A stretch of 64,000 bases of DNA from Streptomyces sp. CB02980 (GCF_014451325.2 NZ_JACSCH020000001.1:474845-538844); one strand, 5' to 3'. Shown: positions 8,598 through 16,590, counted from the first letter of the stretch. Notes: a model not told the origin generated them from the sequence alone. Made by a program: numbers and translations.

Positions 8598-9464
8598 TCA
8601 GCCCTTGAGGGCGCCGCTGGACAGGCCGTGGACGAAGGAGCGCTGGAAGAAGAGGAAGACGACTACGGACGGCAGCAGGGCGAGCAGCGACGCGGCCATC
8701 ACCACGCCGGGGGTGACGAGGGGGTCGACCCGCAGCGTGCGCAGGGCGAGCGGCAGGGTGTACGAGGAGGAGTCGGTGGCCACGAGCAGGGGCAGCAGGT
8801 ACTGGTCCCAGATCATCGTGAAGCCGAAGACTCCGATGACGCCGAGCGCGGGCTTGCACATGGGAAGGATGATCTGCGCGAAGATCCGCAGGTCTCCGGC
8901 GCCGTCGATGCGCGCCGCCTCCTCCAGTTCCTTCGGTACCTCCTTCATGAACTCGGTCATGACGAGGATGGAGAACGCCCAGGCGCCGAGGGGCACGATC
9001 ATGCCGGCGAGGGAGCCGATCAGATTGATGTGGACGACCGGCAGGTCGGCGAGGATCACGGAGAGCGGGATGGCCAGGATCTCCTCGGGCAGCATCAGCG
9101 TGGCCAGGATCGCGACGAACGCGAGGGTCATGCCCCGGAACCGCTTCCTGGCGAGGGCGTAGCCCGCGAGGACGGAGACGGCGACCTGGAGCAGCAGCCC
9201 GAGGCCGACGACGAAGAACGAGTTGAGGAGGTACTTCAGGACGCCCTGGTCGAAGGCGACGGTGAAGTTGTCGACGGTGGGGTCGGAGGGGACGACGCTG
9301 AGCTGGGTGGGGTCCTTGACGTGGTTGAACGCGCTGACGAGCAGGGCGAGCAGCGGTCCCGCGAACACCACGAGGACGAGGAGGTACGTGAGGACCTTCA
9401 GGGCGCGGCCGGCGGCGCTGCGGCTCTCGGTCAGCCCGAGGGCGGTCTCGGTCGGCGCGCTCAT
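8598..9464 (-). CDS. Sugar ABC transporter permease (MalG type)
   Basis: Inner-membrane permease of a CUT1-type carbohydrate importer, 288 residues with about six membrane segments. The ATPase-contact EAA loop is visible as EAARIDGAGDLRIFAQIILPMCKP, and the N-terminal helix lies near residues 23-45. It overlaps the previous permease gene by ATGA. No ATP-binding subunit is encoded in the locus; Streptomyces importers of this type commonly share the MsiK ATPase encoded elsewhere. Confidence 0.93.
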   Translation of the reverse strand: MSAPTETALGLTESRSAAGRALKVLTYLLVLVVFAGPLLALLVSAFNHVKDPTQLSVVPSDPTVDNFTVAFDQGVLKYLLNSFFVVGLGLLLQVAVSVLAGYALARKRFRGMTLAFVAILATLMLPEEILAIPLSVILADLPVVHINLIGSLAGMIVPLGAWAFSILVMTEFMKEVPKELEEAARIDGAGDLRIFAQIILPMCKPALGVIGVFGFTMIWDQYLLPLLVATDSSSYTLPLALRTLRVDPLVTPGVVMAASLLALLPSVVVFLFFQRSFVHGLSSGALKG

Positions 9465-10456
9465 TCGTTACCCCTCCGTCGGAACAGGTGGACGCCGACC
9501 GTGAGGAGCAGCGTCGCCAGGAACAGCAGGACCGCTCCGGCCGCGCCGACGCCGAGCCGGTTCTGTTCGAGGCCCAGCTTGTAGATCACGGTCATGACGA
9601 CTTCGGTCGAGCCGTCGGGGCCGCCGTTGGTGAGCAGGAAGACCTCGGTGAAGACGCGCAGGCCCCGGATGGCGGCGAGGATGAAGAGGATGGTGAGGAC
9701 GGCGCGCAGGCCGGGGACCGTCACGTGGCGGATGCGCTGGAACCTGGACGCGCCGTCGACCTTGGCGGCCTCGTACAGTCCGCGGTCCACCCCGGCGAGA
9801 CCGGCGAGGAAGATCATCATGTCGTAGGGGGCGCCCCGCCAGATGCCGGTGAGCATGATGGAGGCCATCGAGGTGTCGGGGTCGTTGATGAATCCCGACG
9901 GGCCGAACCCCACGAGGCCGAGGAGGGAGTTGAGCATGCCGTCCTCGGTGGGGTGGTACATGATCCGCCAGAGTTCGGCGACGACCGCGATGGGCACGAC
10001 GACGGGGAGGAAGGCCGCCGAGCGGACGAAGCCGAGCTTGCGTCCCTGTCCCTCCATGAGGAGGGCGAGGGTGAGGCCGAGCAGCATCGAGCCGGCGGTC
10101 TGGCCGACGGCGAGGACGACGGTGTGCCAGGCGGCCTCGCGGAAGCCGTCCGAGGAGAGCACGGTGGCGTAGTTCTCGCCGCCGACCCACCGGTTGCCGA
10201 GGTAGGGCTGGACTTCCTGGAAGGACATGGTCAGCGCGCTGGCCATGGGGATGAACTTGAAGTAGAGGAAGAGGATCAGGGCCGGGGCGAGGAAGAGCCA
10301 CGGCGTCCACCATCTGCCTCCGCGGCGGTTCCTCACCCGGCGGGAGACGGGCGGCGCGCTTCCTCCCGGCGCGGTCGGCGCCGGCCCGCGCCGGGCGGGC
10401 GGGGTGGAGCCGGCCGCCGGGCCGGCGGCCGCCTTCACCTGGTCGAGGCTCGTCAT
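9461..10456 (-). CDS. Sugar ABC transporter permease (MalF type)
   Basis: Second permease of the same importer, 331 residues. A proline- and arginine-rich cytoplasmic N-terminus (1-48) precedes six hydrophobic segments beginning WTPWLFLAPALILFLYF. The EAA loop reads YEAAKVDGASRFQRIRHVTVPGL. The start overlaps the stop of the binding-protein gene as ATGA, and its own stop overlaps the next permease in the same way, so all three are co-translated. Confidence 0.93.
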   Translation of the reverse strand: MTSLDQVKAAAGPAAGSTPPARRGPAPTAPGGSAPPVSRRVRNRRGGRWWTPWLFLAPALILFLYFKFIPMASALTMSFQEVQPYLGNRWVGGENYATVLSSDGFREAAWHTVVLAVGQTAGSMLLGLTLALLMEGQGRKLGFVRSAAFLPVVVPIAVVAELWRIMYHPTEDGMLNSLLGLVGFGPSGFINDPDTSMASIMLTGIWRGAPYDMMIFLAGLAGVDRGLYEAAKVDGASRFQRIRHVTVPGLRAVLTILFILAAIRGLRVFTEVFLLTNGGPDGSTEVVMTVIYKLGLEQNRLGVGAAGAVLLFLATLLLTVGVHLFRRRGNE

Positions 10457-11778
10457 CCGGCGATTCCCTGCTCCTGGAGGATCCCGGCGAGCTTCGTGTC
10501 GAGTTCGCGCAGCTTCTCGCCCAGGTCGAGGGAGCAGTCGGCCATCAGCGCGTTGACGGTCTCGGCGGTGGTCTGCCGTACGGGGGTCCAGTTGGGGATG
10601 GAGGGGGCGTAGCGCCCGGAGGAGCGGTAGACGTCGGCGTACGTCTTCCAGCGGGGGTCGGGGCGTACCTCGGTGACGTCGACCTTCTTGTTCACGGGGA
10701 GCTGGACGGTGGAGCCGTCGACGCCCTCCATGCCGAGTTTCTGGCCCTCGGCGGAGATGGCGTACCCGGCGAAGGCGTCCTGTCCGGCGCGGTTCTCCGA
10801 ACCGGCCATCAGATAGACGGAGCCGCCCTCGGCGAGCACGGTGGCGTCCTTCGGTCCCTTGGGCATGGGGACGACCTCGTACTTGTCCTTGCCGAGGGAC
10901 TTGTCGAAGCGGGGCATGAGGTAGGGGCCGACGACGAACATGCCGGTCCTGCCCGCCTCGAAGGTCTCGTTCGTCGGCGGGGTGTCCATGGTGACGGCGC
11001 CGGGCTGGACGACCTTCTTGTCGCAGCCGAGGGCGCGGAACCAGCGCATGGCCTCCGTCGACTCCTTGCTCGTCATCGACGGCTTGTACGTGCCTTGGCC
11101 CGCCTCGGTGATGAAGTCCCCGCCGGCGGCCCAGAGGAAGTTGGAGAAGTACCAGGAGGCGTAGCCGCGCTTGGTCGACAGCGGGGCGGCGAGGCCGTGG
11201 GTGTCCTGCTTGCCGTTGCCGTCGGGGTCGCGGGTGGTGAAGGCGGTGGCGAGCGCGGCGAGGTCGTCCCAGCTCTGCGGGGCCTCCAGCTTCAGCTTCT
11301 CGCGCCAGTCCTTGCGGATGAGGAGGGCGCCGGCCTGGGCGGAGTACGGGATGCCGTACTGCTTGCCGTCGACGCTCTTGCCGGAGTTCAGGCCCTGTTC
11401 GACGAGGTCCTGGCTGTTCTTGATCCTGCTGAGGTCGATCTCCCTGAGGAGCCCCTGGCTGTGCATCGCGCCGAGCTGGGTGACGTCGTTCATGACGATG
11501 TCGGGCAACTGCCGCTGGGCGGCACGCTGCTGGAGCTTCGTCTCGAAGTCGTCGAAGATCGCCGTGACCTTGACCTTGTGTCCGGTGGCCTTCTCGAAGC
11601 CTTCGACCAGCCTCAGGGTGGCCTTCTCGCCGGGGCCGCCGGGTGTGGTCCTGGTCCACAGCTCCAGCTCCGCCTTGGAGTCCTGTTCGGCGTCCGCCCC
11701 GGCAGGACCGGACGTACAGCTCGTCAGGGCCAACGCCGAGGCGAGAAGACCCGCACCGATCCATCGCGTTCTCTGCAT
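10453..11778 (-). CDS. Extracellular solute-binding lipoprotein of a sugar ABC importer
   Basis: First gene of the operon, 441 residues. MQRTRWIGAGLLASALALTSC is a lipoprotein signal with the lipobox ending at Cys21. The mature part is a family 1 solute-binding protein, with FEKATGHKVKVTAIFDDFETKL and DIVMNDVTQL in the first lobe and EGGSVYLMAGSEN in the second. The ATG is supported by AGGAGT 6 nt upstream; longer in-frame starts would remove the signal peptide. The ligand is inferred to be a uronate- or fucose-containing oligosaccharide from its downstream neighbours only. Confidence 0.9.
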   Translation of the reverse strand: MQRTRWIGAGLLASALALTSCTSGPAGADAEQDSKAELELWTRTTPGGPGEKATLRLVEGFEKATGHKVKVTAIFDDFETKLQQRAAQRQLPDIVMNDVTQLGAMHSQGLLREIDLSRIKNSQDLVEQGLNSGKSVDGKQYGIPYSAQAGALLIRKDWREKLKLEAPQSWDDLAALATAFTTRDPDGNGKQDTHGLAAPLSTKRGYASWYFSNFLWAAGGDFITEAGQGTYKPSMTSKESTEAMRWFRALGCDKKVVQPGAVTMDTPPTNETFEAGRTGMFVVGPYLMPRFDKSLGKDKYEVVPMPKGPKDATVLAEGGSVYLMAGSENRAGQDAFAGYAISAEGQKLGMEGVDGSTVQLPVNKKVDVTEVRPDPRWKTYADVYRSSGRYAPSIPNWTPVRQTTAETVNALMADCSLDLGEKLRELDTKLAGILQEQGIAG

Positions 11779-11813
11779 GACAACTCCTGTTCGCCGCCGT
11801 CGGCAGCTGGCCT

Positions 11814-11859
11814 GTAAGCGCTTGCCGGGGACGCTAACGCGCGGCCGAACGAGGGTCAA
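11814..11859 (-). promoter_or_regulatory. Promoter of the catabolic operon with LacI-type operator
   Basis: Reading the minus strand, TTGACC (11859-11854) and TTAGCG (11837-11832) are separated by 16 bp and form a plausible housekeeping promoter. The palindrome AAGCGCTT (11816-11823) lies immediately downstream, where a repressor would block transcription. The core matches LacI/GalR-family operators, but no LacI gene is nearby. Confidence 0.6.
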
Positions 11860-11966
11860 TAGTCCGATGACTGCTAAGAGTTGAAGGGAATGAGGGCACT
11901 TGCCGACGCGTGCCCGACGGGGCCCTCATCACCCGCTTGAGCAGTCATGAAGCGAGATCAAAAAGC

Positions 11967-11999
11967 GAAGCGCTTCACCTCTACACCGGGAGCGCTCCC
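11967..11999. promoter_or_regulatory. Two further LacI-family-type palindromes
   Basis: GAAGCGCTTC (11967-11976) and GGGAGCGCTCCC (11988-11999) are perfect palindromes 11 bp apart, upstream of the operon promoter. The second resembles the CebR box TGGGAGCGCTCCCA known from Streptomyces. Together with the site at 11816 they suggest control by one or more LacI-family repressors encoded elsewhere. Confidence 0.5.
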
Positions 12000-12008
12000 C
12001 GAGACCAC

Positions 12009-12044
12009 CGCTCAGACATCGATAAAAGCTCCGATGTCTGAGCG
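12009..12044. terminator. 13-bp perfect inverted repeat containing GntR-like half sites
   Basis: CGCTCAGACATCG and its exact complement flank a 10-nt loop, just past the end of the minus-strand dehydrogenase gene, so a terminator role is natural. The arms carry ACATCG and CGATGT, the half sites of the palindrome at 3213 and 13209, so a split operator is an alternative. The stretch 11860-12008 otherwise holds only the operators listed. Confidence 0.6.
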
Positions 12045-12078
12045 GATGTGAGAGCTCGGGGTGTGGGAAACAGGACAG

Positions 12079-13089
12079 TTACGCCCGGGTCGACGCCCGG
12101 GCCGGCGCGACGGCGTGCCGCAGGGGCTCGCCGCGTACCAGCCGCCGCAGTTCGTCACGTACGAGCTCACCCAGGCGGGCGCGTTCCCGGCCCATGGCGC
12201 CGGCGAGGTGCGGGGTGAGCAGGACGTTCGGCAGCGCGAAGAGCGGCGAGTCGGAGGCGGGCGGTTCGGGCCAGGTCACATCGAGTACGGCGGTGAGGTC
12301 GGGCCGGTCGCGGAGAACTCCGATCACCTCCGGCTCGTCCAGCACGGCACCGCGTGCCGTGTTGATCAGGGTCGCGCCCTCGGGGAGCAGCGCCGTCAGC
12401 CGCTTGCCCACGAGGCCTTCGGTCTCGGGCAGGAGGGGGGCGTGGACGCTCACGACGTCGCAGGAGGCGAACAGCTCGTCGATTCCCGTCAGTCGGACGC
12501 CCAGCTCCCCGGCGGCGGCCGGGTCGACCACCGGGTCGCAGGCGAGCACCTCGACGTCGAAGGACCGTAGGTGCCGGGCGACGAGCCGGCCGATCTCCCC
12601 CAGTCCGAGCAGGCCCACGCGGGAGCCGTACCCTCCGGACACCCGCGGGTCGTGCGGGAAGCGGCGGCCGGCCGTCACCTCGCGACCGAGGCGGTGGACC
12701 TGCTTCAGGCCGAGCAGGATCTGGGCGAGGCTGAACTCGGCGACCGGGACGGCGTTGGCCGCGGCCGCGGAGACGATGGGGATGCCTCGGGCCCAGAACT
12801 CCGGCGGCGTCAGGTGCCGCACCGAACCGGCCGCCACCATCACCGCGTTCAGCCTCGGCGCACGGGAGAGCAGCGCCGCGCCGAGCACCGGGGCTCCCCA
12901 GCCGGTGAGCAGGACGTCGACCTCTTCCAGTACGCCGGGGTCCCGGAGAAGGGCGTCACGGGTGAGGGCGGGGGCGTGCCAGCGCCCCAGGTGTCCGATC
13001 TCCTCCAGGACGTGCGCCGGATAGACATCGGCTCTGCGCTCCTCCTCCATGACCAGTAGGACGTTGGGCGTTGTGGTCGCAGCTGCCAT
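12079..13089 (-). CDS. NAD-dependent D-2-hydroxyacid dehydrogenase
   Basis: Oxidoreductase of the D-isomer-specific 2-hydroxyacid dehydrogenase family, 336 residues. The Rossmann motif GLLGLGEIGRLVARHL lies near residue 155, followed by the substrate-pocket Arg in LINTARGAVLDE, the catalytic Glu region WPEPPASDSPLF and the catalytic His in LLTPHLAGAMG. The ATG at 13089 has AGGAGG 8 nt upstream; longer frames run into promoter DNA. It diverges from the SGNH hydrolase across a region with GntR-like palindromes, so it probably belongs to the same regulon. Its substrate is not identifiable. Confidence 0.9.
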   Translation of the reverse strand: MAAATTTPNVLLVMEEERRADVYPAHVLEEIGHLGRWHAPALTRDALLRDPGVLEEVDVLLTGWGAPVLGAALLSRAPRLNAVMVAAGSVRHLTPPEFWARGIPIVSAAAANAVPVAEFSLAQILLGLKQVHRLGREVTAGRRFPHDPRVSGGYGSRVGLLGLGEIGRLVARHLRSFDVEVLACDPVVDPAAAGELGVRLTGIDELFASCDVVSVHAPLLPETEGLVGKRLTALLPEGATLINTARGAVLDEPEVIGVLRDRPDLTAVLDVTWPEPPASDSPLFALPNVLLTPHLAGAMGRERARLGELVRDELRRLVRGEPLRHAVAPARASTRA

Positions 13090-13133
13090 CGGCTCGGCCT
13101 CCTGGGGCGTGGCGGTATCGGCGGCCACACGAT

Positions 13134-13219
13134 ACATCGGAGGACAAACCTGACTCGGTCGAAGGGCTGGACAAAACTGCGGACGATTGTTTGCATTCCC
13201 GAGTCGATACATCCGATGT
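13134..13219. promoter_or_regulatory. GntR-like operators in the divergent dehydrogenase/hydrolase promoter
   Basis: A full palindrome ACATCCGATGT (13209-13219, within ATACATCCGATGTCTAT) and a partial copy ACATCGGAGG (13134-13143) sit about 75 bp apart. The full site matches the one before the GntR gene except for the central base, which is C instead of G. Confidence 0.55.
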
Positions 13220-13240
13220 CTATCGCGCCTCAGTCGGCCC

Positions 13241-13330
13241 GAGCCCCGGCCGTACCTGCGGCACGGCGATGTGGTCGCGTGCGGGATCAACGGCTTCGGC
13301 ACCATGGGCCAGACCTACCGACAGACTTGA
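13241..13330 (+). pseudogene. Relic of an FAA-hydrolase-like C-terminus
   Basis: One frame reads YLRHGDVVACGINGFGTMGQ and ends with a TGA at 13328-13330, 12 bp before the next gene. The pattern hydrophobic-GDVV-x3-I-x-G-x-G is the usual last strand pair of fumarylacetoacetate hydrolase-fold enzymes. Upstream the frame enters promoter and operator DNA without a start codon or the rest of the fold. I infer a deleted gene, but the stretch is short and chance similarity is possible. Confidence 0.4.
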
Positions 13331-13342
13331 GAGGAGACGCGC

Positions 13343-13981
13343 ATGCGGTTCACCCGGGACGACCGGCTGCTCTTCATCGGTGACTCCGTCACGGACACCG
13401 GCCGTGACCGCGAGGACCCCACATCCCTGGGCGACGGATACGTACGGATGATCGCCGAGGCCCTGCCCTCCCCCGCCACCGTCGTCAACAAGGGCGTCGA
13501 CGGCCATCGGGTCCACGACCTGGAGGCACGCTGGGCCACCGATGTCCTCGCCCTCGCCCCCTCGGTCGTCACCGTGCTGATCGGCATCAACGACACCTGG
13601 CGCCGCTACGACCGCGGACTCCTCAGCCCGGTACCGGAGTTCGAGGCGTCCCTCGACCGCATCCTCACCCTCGCCGAGGAGAAGTGCGGCGCCCGGCTCT
13701 TCGTCATGACGCCGTTCCTGCTCCCGGCCGGCCCCGAGCAGGAGACGTGGTTCGAGGACCTCGCGCCCCGCACCGACGCCGTCCTGCGCACGGCGACCGC
13801 GCACGGCGCGACGGTGGTCCGCACGGACCTGGCACTGCTGCGCGCCGCCGAGGAACACGGCGCGGCGGCCCTCGCCCCGGACGGGGTCCATCCGAGCCCG
13901 CTCGGCCACCGCGTCGTCGCGCGCGCGTGGCTGGCGGCGGCCGGGGTGGAAGGGGGGAACACCTCGTCCGAGAGGCTGTGA
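13343..13981 (+). CDS. SGNH/GDSL-family hydrolase
   Basis: Predicted serine esterase or acetylhydrolase of 212 residues without a signal peptide, so cytoplasmic. The four SGNH blocks are visible: nucleophile Ser in FIGDSVTDTGR (near 14), Gly in NKGVDGHRV, Asn in LIGINDTW and the Asp/His pair in DGVHPSPLGH. GAGGAGA lies 7 nt before the ATG. Cytoplasmic SGNH hydrolases in sugar loci often remove acetyl groups from imported oligosaccharides; here that is inference. A terminator follows. Confidence 0.9.
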   Translation: MRFTRDDRLLFIGDSVTDTGRDREDPTSLGDGYVRMIAEALPSPATVVNKGVDGHRVHDLEARWATDVLALAPSVVTVLIGINDTWRRYDRGLLSPVPEFEASLDRILTLAEEKCGARLFVMTPFLLPAGPEQETWFEDLAPRTDAVLRTATAHGATVVRTDLALLRAAEEHGAAALAPDGVHPSPLGHRVVARAWLAAAGVEGGNTSSERL

Positions 13982-14009
13982 GCATGACCGACGTGCCCCA
14001 CCGGGTGCG

Positions 14010-14041
14010 GACGCGATGCGGGGCGGCGCCCGCATCGCGTC
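14010..14041 (+). terminator. Hairpin terminator after the SGNH hydrolase
   Basis: A perfect 13-bp stem (GACGCGATGCGGG and complement) with a 6-nt loop lies 28 bp after the stop. Confidence 0.8.
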
Positions 14042-14136
14042 GCTCGTCGAGCACGGCTTCCGTCCCCGGGACGGGCACGTCAGCCGTGAAGGGGTGGTCC
14101 GGGCCTCGGGGCCCGGGCGGTCTTCCCGGGGTCTTG

Positions 14137-16176
14137 TCAGGGGCAGCTGATGCGGATGTCGCCCGGGTCGGTGGTGCAGGTGTCCGTACCGGCGCCGCCG
14201 TTGGCGGTGTCGTTGCCCGAGACGCCGTCGGTGGTGGTGAGGCGGTCGTTGCCGTAGTAGCCGGTCAGGGTGTCGTTGCCCGGGCCGCCGTTCAGGGTGT
14301 CGTCGCCGTAGCCGCCGTCGATGTTGTCGTTCCCGAAGCCGCCGTGGACCGTGTCGTTGCCGTAGCTCGCCCGGATGGTGTCGTTGCCGCCGAGGCCGCA
14401 GATCACCTCGTTGCCGAAGCCGCCGTTGATGGTCTCCGCGGCGCTGGTGCCGATGATGGTGCACCCGCGCGCGTTGTTCACCGAAGTGGTCGCGGTGGCC
14501 GTGTTGTTGGAGGTCACCGGGTCCTGCGGCGAGCCGCTGACGCCGACCGCGTTGGTCAGGGTGCCGGCGGCGCGGGGTTCGGCCGTGACCGTGACGGTCG
14601 CGCTCGCGCCCGGGGCCAGGGAGCCGAGGGCGCAGGTGGCACCGGTCGTGGTCGTCGCACAGGTGCCCTGTGAGGGAACGGCCGAGACGAGCGTCGCACC
14701 GGTTCCGGAGAGCGTGTCGGAGAGCGAGACGCCGGTCGCGGTGGCCGTGGACGTCGTGGCGTTGGTGACCTGCACCGTGTAGGTGGCGCGGTCGCCGATG
14801 CTCACCGTGGTCGTCCCGGTCTTCGTCACCGACAGGTCGGCGCGCGGCGGGGGCGGAGTCGTACCGTCACCGCCCTGGTAGCGGGCGAGGGCGAAGGCGA
14901 AGCCCGCTCCGTACCCGGCCGCGACGATCTTGCCGTCGGGCTGGACGAGCACACCACGCGCCTCGTCGAAGTCGTTGAAGCCGGTCACGACGAAGCCGTC
15001 GCCGCCGAAGCCGGTGTCCACCGCGCCGTTGACGTGGAGACGGGCCAGGCCGAAGTCGTTGGCCTCGGAGCTGTTCGGGTCGTCCGCACGTCCGGCGAGC
15101 ACGATCCTGCCGTTCTGCTGGAGCGCCAGACCGTACGCGATGCCTCCGTCGCCGGGGGCGTTGACCGACGTACGGCCGCCCGTGCCGAAGCCGACGTCCG
15201 GGGTGCCGTTGGCGTTGTAGCGGAGGACGGCGAAGCCGAGGCCGCCCGATCCCGCGGCGACGATCCTGCCGTCGGGCTGGACGGCCACGGCGTTGCCGAA
15301 CTCGGTGCCGCCGAAGTCCGCCGTCACCATGCCGTCACCGCTGAAGGTGGTGTCGAGGGTTCCGTTGGTGTTGTAGCGGGCCACGCCGATGTCGAAGGCG
15401 GTGTTGCCCACGTAGCCGACGGACACGATCTTGCCGTCCGGCTGGAGCGCCATGCCCCGGGCGATACCACCACCGTCCTGCGGCGACGTGGGGGTGAAGC
15501 CCGCGACGACCGCCCCGTCACCGCCGAGGCCGGGGTCGAGGGTGCCGTCGGTGCCGAGGCGGACGAGCGCGAAGCCTCCGCCGCCGCCCTTGCCCGCGGC
15601 GACGATCCTGCCGTCGGGCTGGACGGCCACGTCCGCGCCGTCCGCGGACCCGCCGAACTCCTCGACGCGCACCAGGCCGCCGTCGCCGAAGCCCGTGTCG
15701 AGACTGCCGTCGGTGTTGTACCGGGCCACGGAGAAGAAGCAGCAGCCGCCGCCCTCCTCCGCGATCACCTCGGTGGTGCCCGCCACGACGATCTTCCCGT
15801 CGGACGGCTGGATCGCGACGGCGTTGGCGGTGTGACCGCCACCGCCGAAGTCGCTGGTCACGATGCCGTCCCCGCCGAAGCCGGTGTCGAGGCCGCCGTC
15901 GGTGTCGTAGCGGGCGAGCGCGAAGCCGGCCTCGCTCACACCGACCACGACCAATCTGCCGTCGGCCTGGCGCGCGATGTCGTGGCCTTCCGCGTACCCG
16001 GTGATCGGGGTCGTCACCCGGCCGTCGGGGCCGAACGTCGGATCCAGATCGCCGGGCGCGGCGAACGCGGTACCGGGCAGCGCGAGGACGAGCGCCATGC
16101 CGAGCGCGACCGGCATCCCGGCCCTTCCGCCGGGCCTGCGCCGCCGAACCGCCGGTCTCAGCTGTACGTGGGTCAT
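14137..16176 (-). CDS. Secreted delta-60 repeat / DUF11 / RTX calcium-repeat protein
   Basis: Predicted exported surface or adhesion protein of 679 residues. A Sec signal (about 1-39, ending GTAFA) is followed by about nine delta-60 repeats (roughly 40-440) with the recurring LDTGFGGDG, ALARY and IQPDGKIVVAG elements; these should form a beta-propeller. Next comes one DUF11 domain (ADLSVTKTG to NNTATATTSV), then five or six RTX-like nonapeptides such as GGPGNDTL and GGFGNDNI, expected to bind calcium. The last residues form a Cys-containing cap. No type I secretion genes are nearby. The ATG at 16176 is the start that yields the signal peptide. Confidence 0.85.
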   Translation of the reverse strand: MTHVQLRPAVRRRRPGGRAGMPVALGMALVLALPGTAFAAPGDLDPTFGPDGRVTTPITGYAEGHDIARQADGRLVVVGVSEAGFALARYDTDGGLDTGFGGDGIVTSDFGGGGHTANAVAIQPSDGKIVVAGTTEVIAEEGGGCCFFSVARYNTDGSLDTGFGDGGLVRVEEFGGSADGADVAVQPDGRIVAAGKGGGGGFALVRLGTDGTLDPGLGGDGAVVAGFTPTSPQDGGGIARGMALQPDGKIVSVGYVGNTAFDIGVARYNTNGTLDTTFSGDGMVTADFGGTEFGNAVAVQPDGRIVAAGSGGLGFAVLRYNANGTPDVGFGTGGRTSVNAPGDGGIAYGLALQQNGRIVLAGRADDPNSSEANDFGLARLHVNGAVDTGFGGDGFVVTGFNDFDEARGVLVQPDGKIVAAGYGAGFAFALARYQGGDGTTPPPPRADLSVTKTGTTTVSIGDRATYTVQVTNATTSTATATGVSLSDTLSGTGATLVSAVPSQGTCATTTTGATCALGSLAPGASATVTVTAEPRAAGTLTNAVGVSGSPQDPVTSNNTATATTSVNNARGCTIIGTSAAETINGGFGNEVICGLGGNDTIRASYGNDTVHGGFGNDNIDGGYGDDTLNGGPGNDTLTGYYGNDRLTTTDGVSGNDTANGGAGTDTCTTDPGDIRISCP

Positions 16177-16280
16177 CTGCGTACGAACCTCCGTCTTCGT
16201 GGTGTACGGGGAGCAGCGCACAGCTTCGTGCCGGAGCGGGCCCCGTTCCCGCGGGCCGTGCCGGACTACGCCCACCGGCC

Positions 16281-16326
16281 CCCGGGAACCACCCCCGCGA
16301 GGGAGCGCACGGGGGTGGTTCCCGGG
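16281..16326. promoter_or_regulatory. 17-bp perfect inverted repeat between divergent genes
   Basis: CCCGGGAACCACCCCCG and its exact complement are separated by 12 nt in the 414-bp gap between the divergent delta-60 and serine hydrolase genes. Neither gene ends here, so a terminator is unlikely; an operator or mRNA 5' structure is more plausible. A related arm (GGGGGTGGTCCCTGG) recurs at about 16510. The rest of the gap holds short repeats of GGACCGTCG. Confidence 0.5.
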
Positions 16327-16590
16327 CGCGATCCCTGTGCCGGACGGTCGTGCCTGACCGTCGTCCCTGATCGCCGCGCCGGACCGTCGTGCCGGACCGT
16401 CGCCGGGGTGCTCCACCTCGACGGGCGTGCCGTGGTTGCTCCCGATTCGGCCATGCGGTGGCCGGAAATGATCCCCTGATGTGGCGTCAGGGATGGTTCA
16501 GGGTGAAGCCGGGGGTGGTCCCTGGCGAACCGGGCGAGGCGGTCGGGCAGACTCGAAGAAGTTGATCATCACCTTCCCGGGGGAGTCCCC

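Noticed and set aside
3399..11778. A complete alginate-utilisation locus
   Set aside because: A PL6 lyase alone does not show alginate use; no oligoalginate lyase, DEH reductase or KDG kinase is present, and the co-encoded enzymes are for hexarates and fucosides.
16266..16454. Small minus-strand ORF in the divergent gap
   Set aside because: It consists of the local inverted and direct repeats translated; no ribosome-binding site or coding character.
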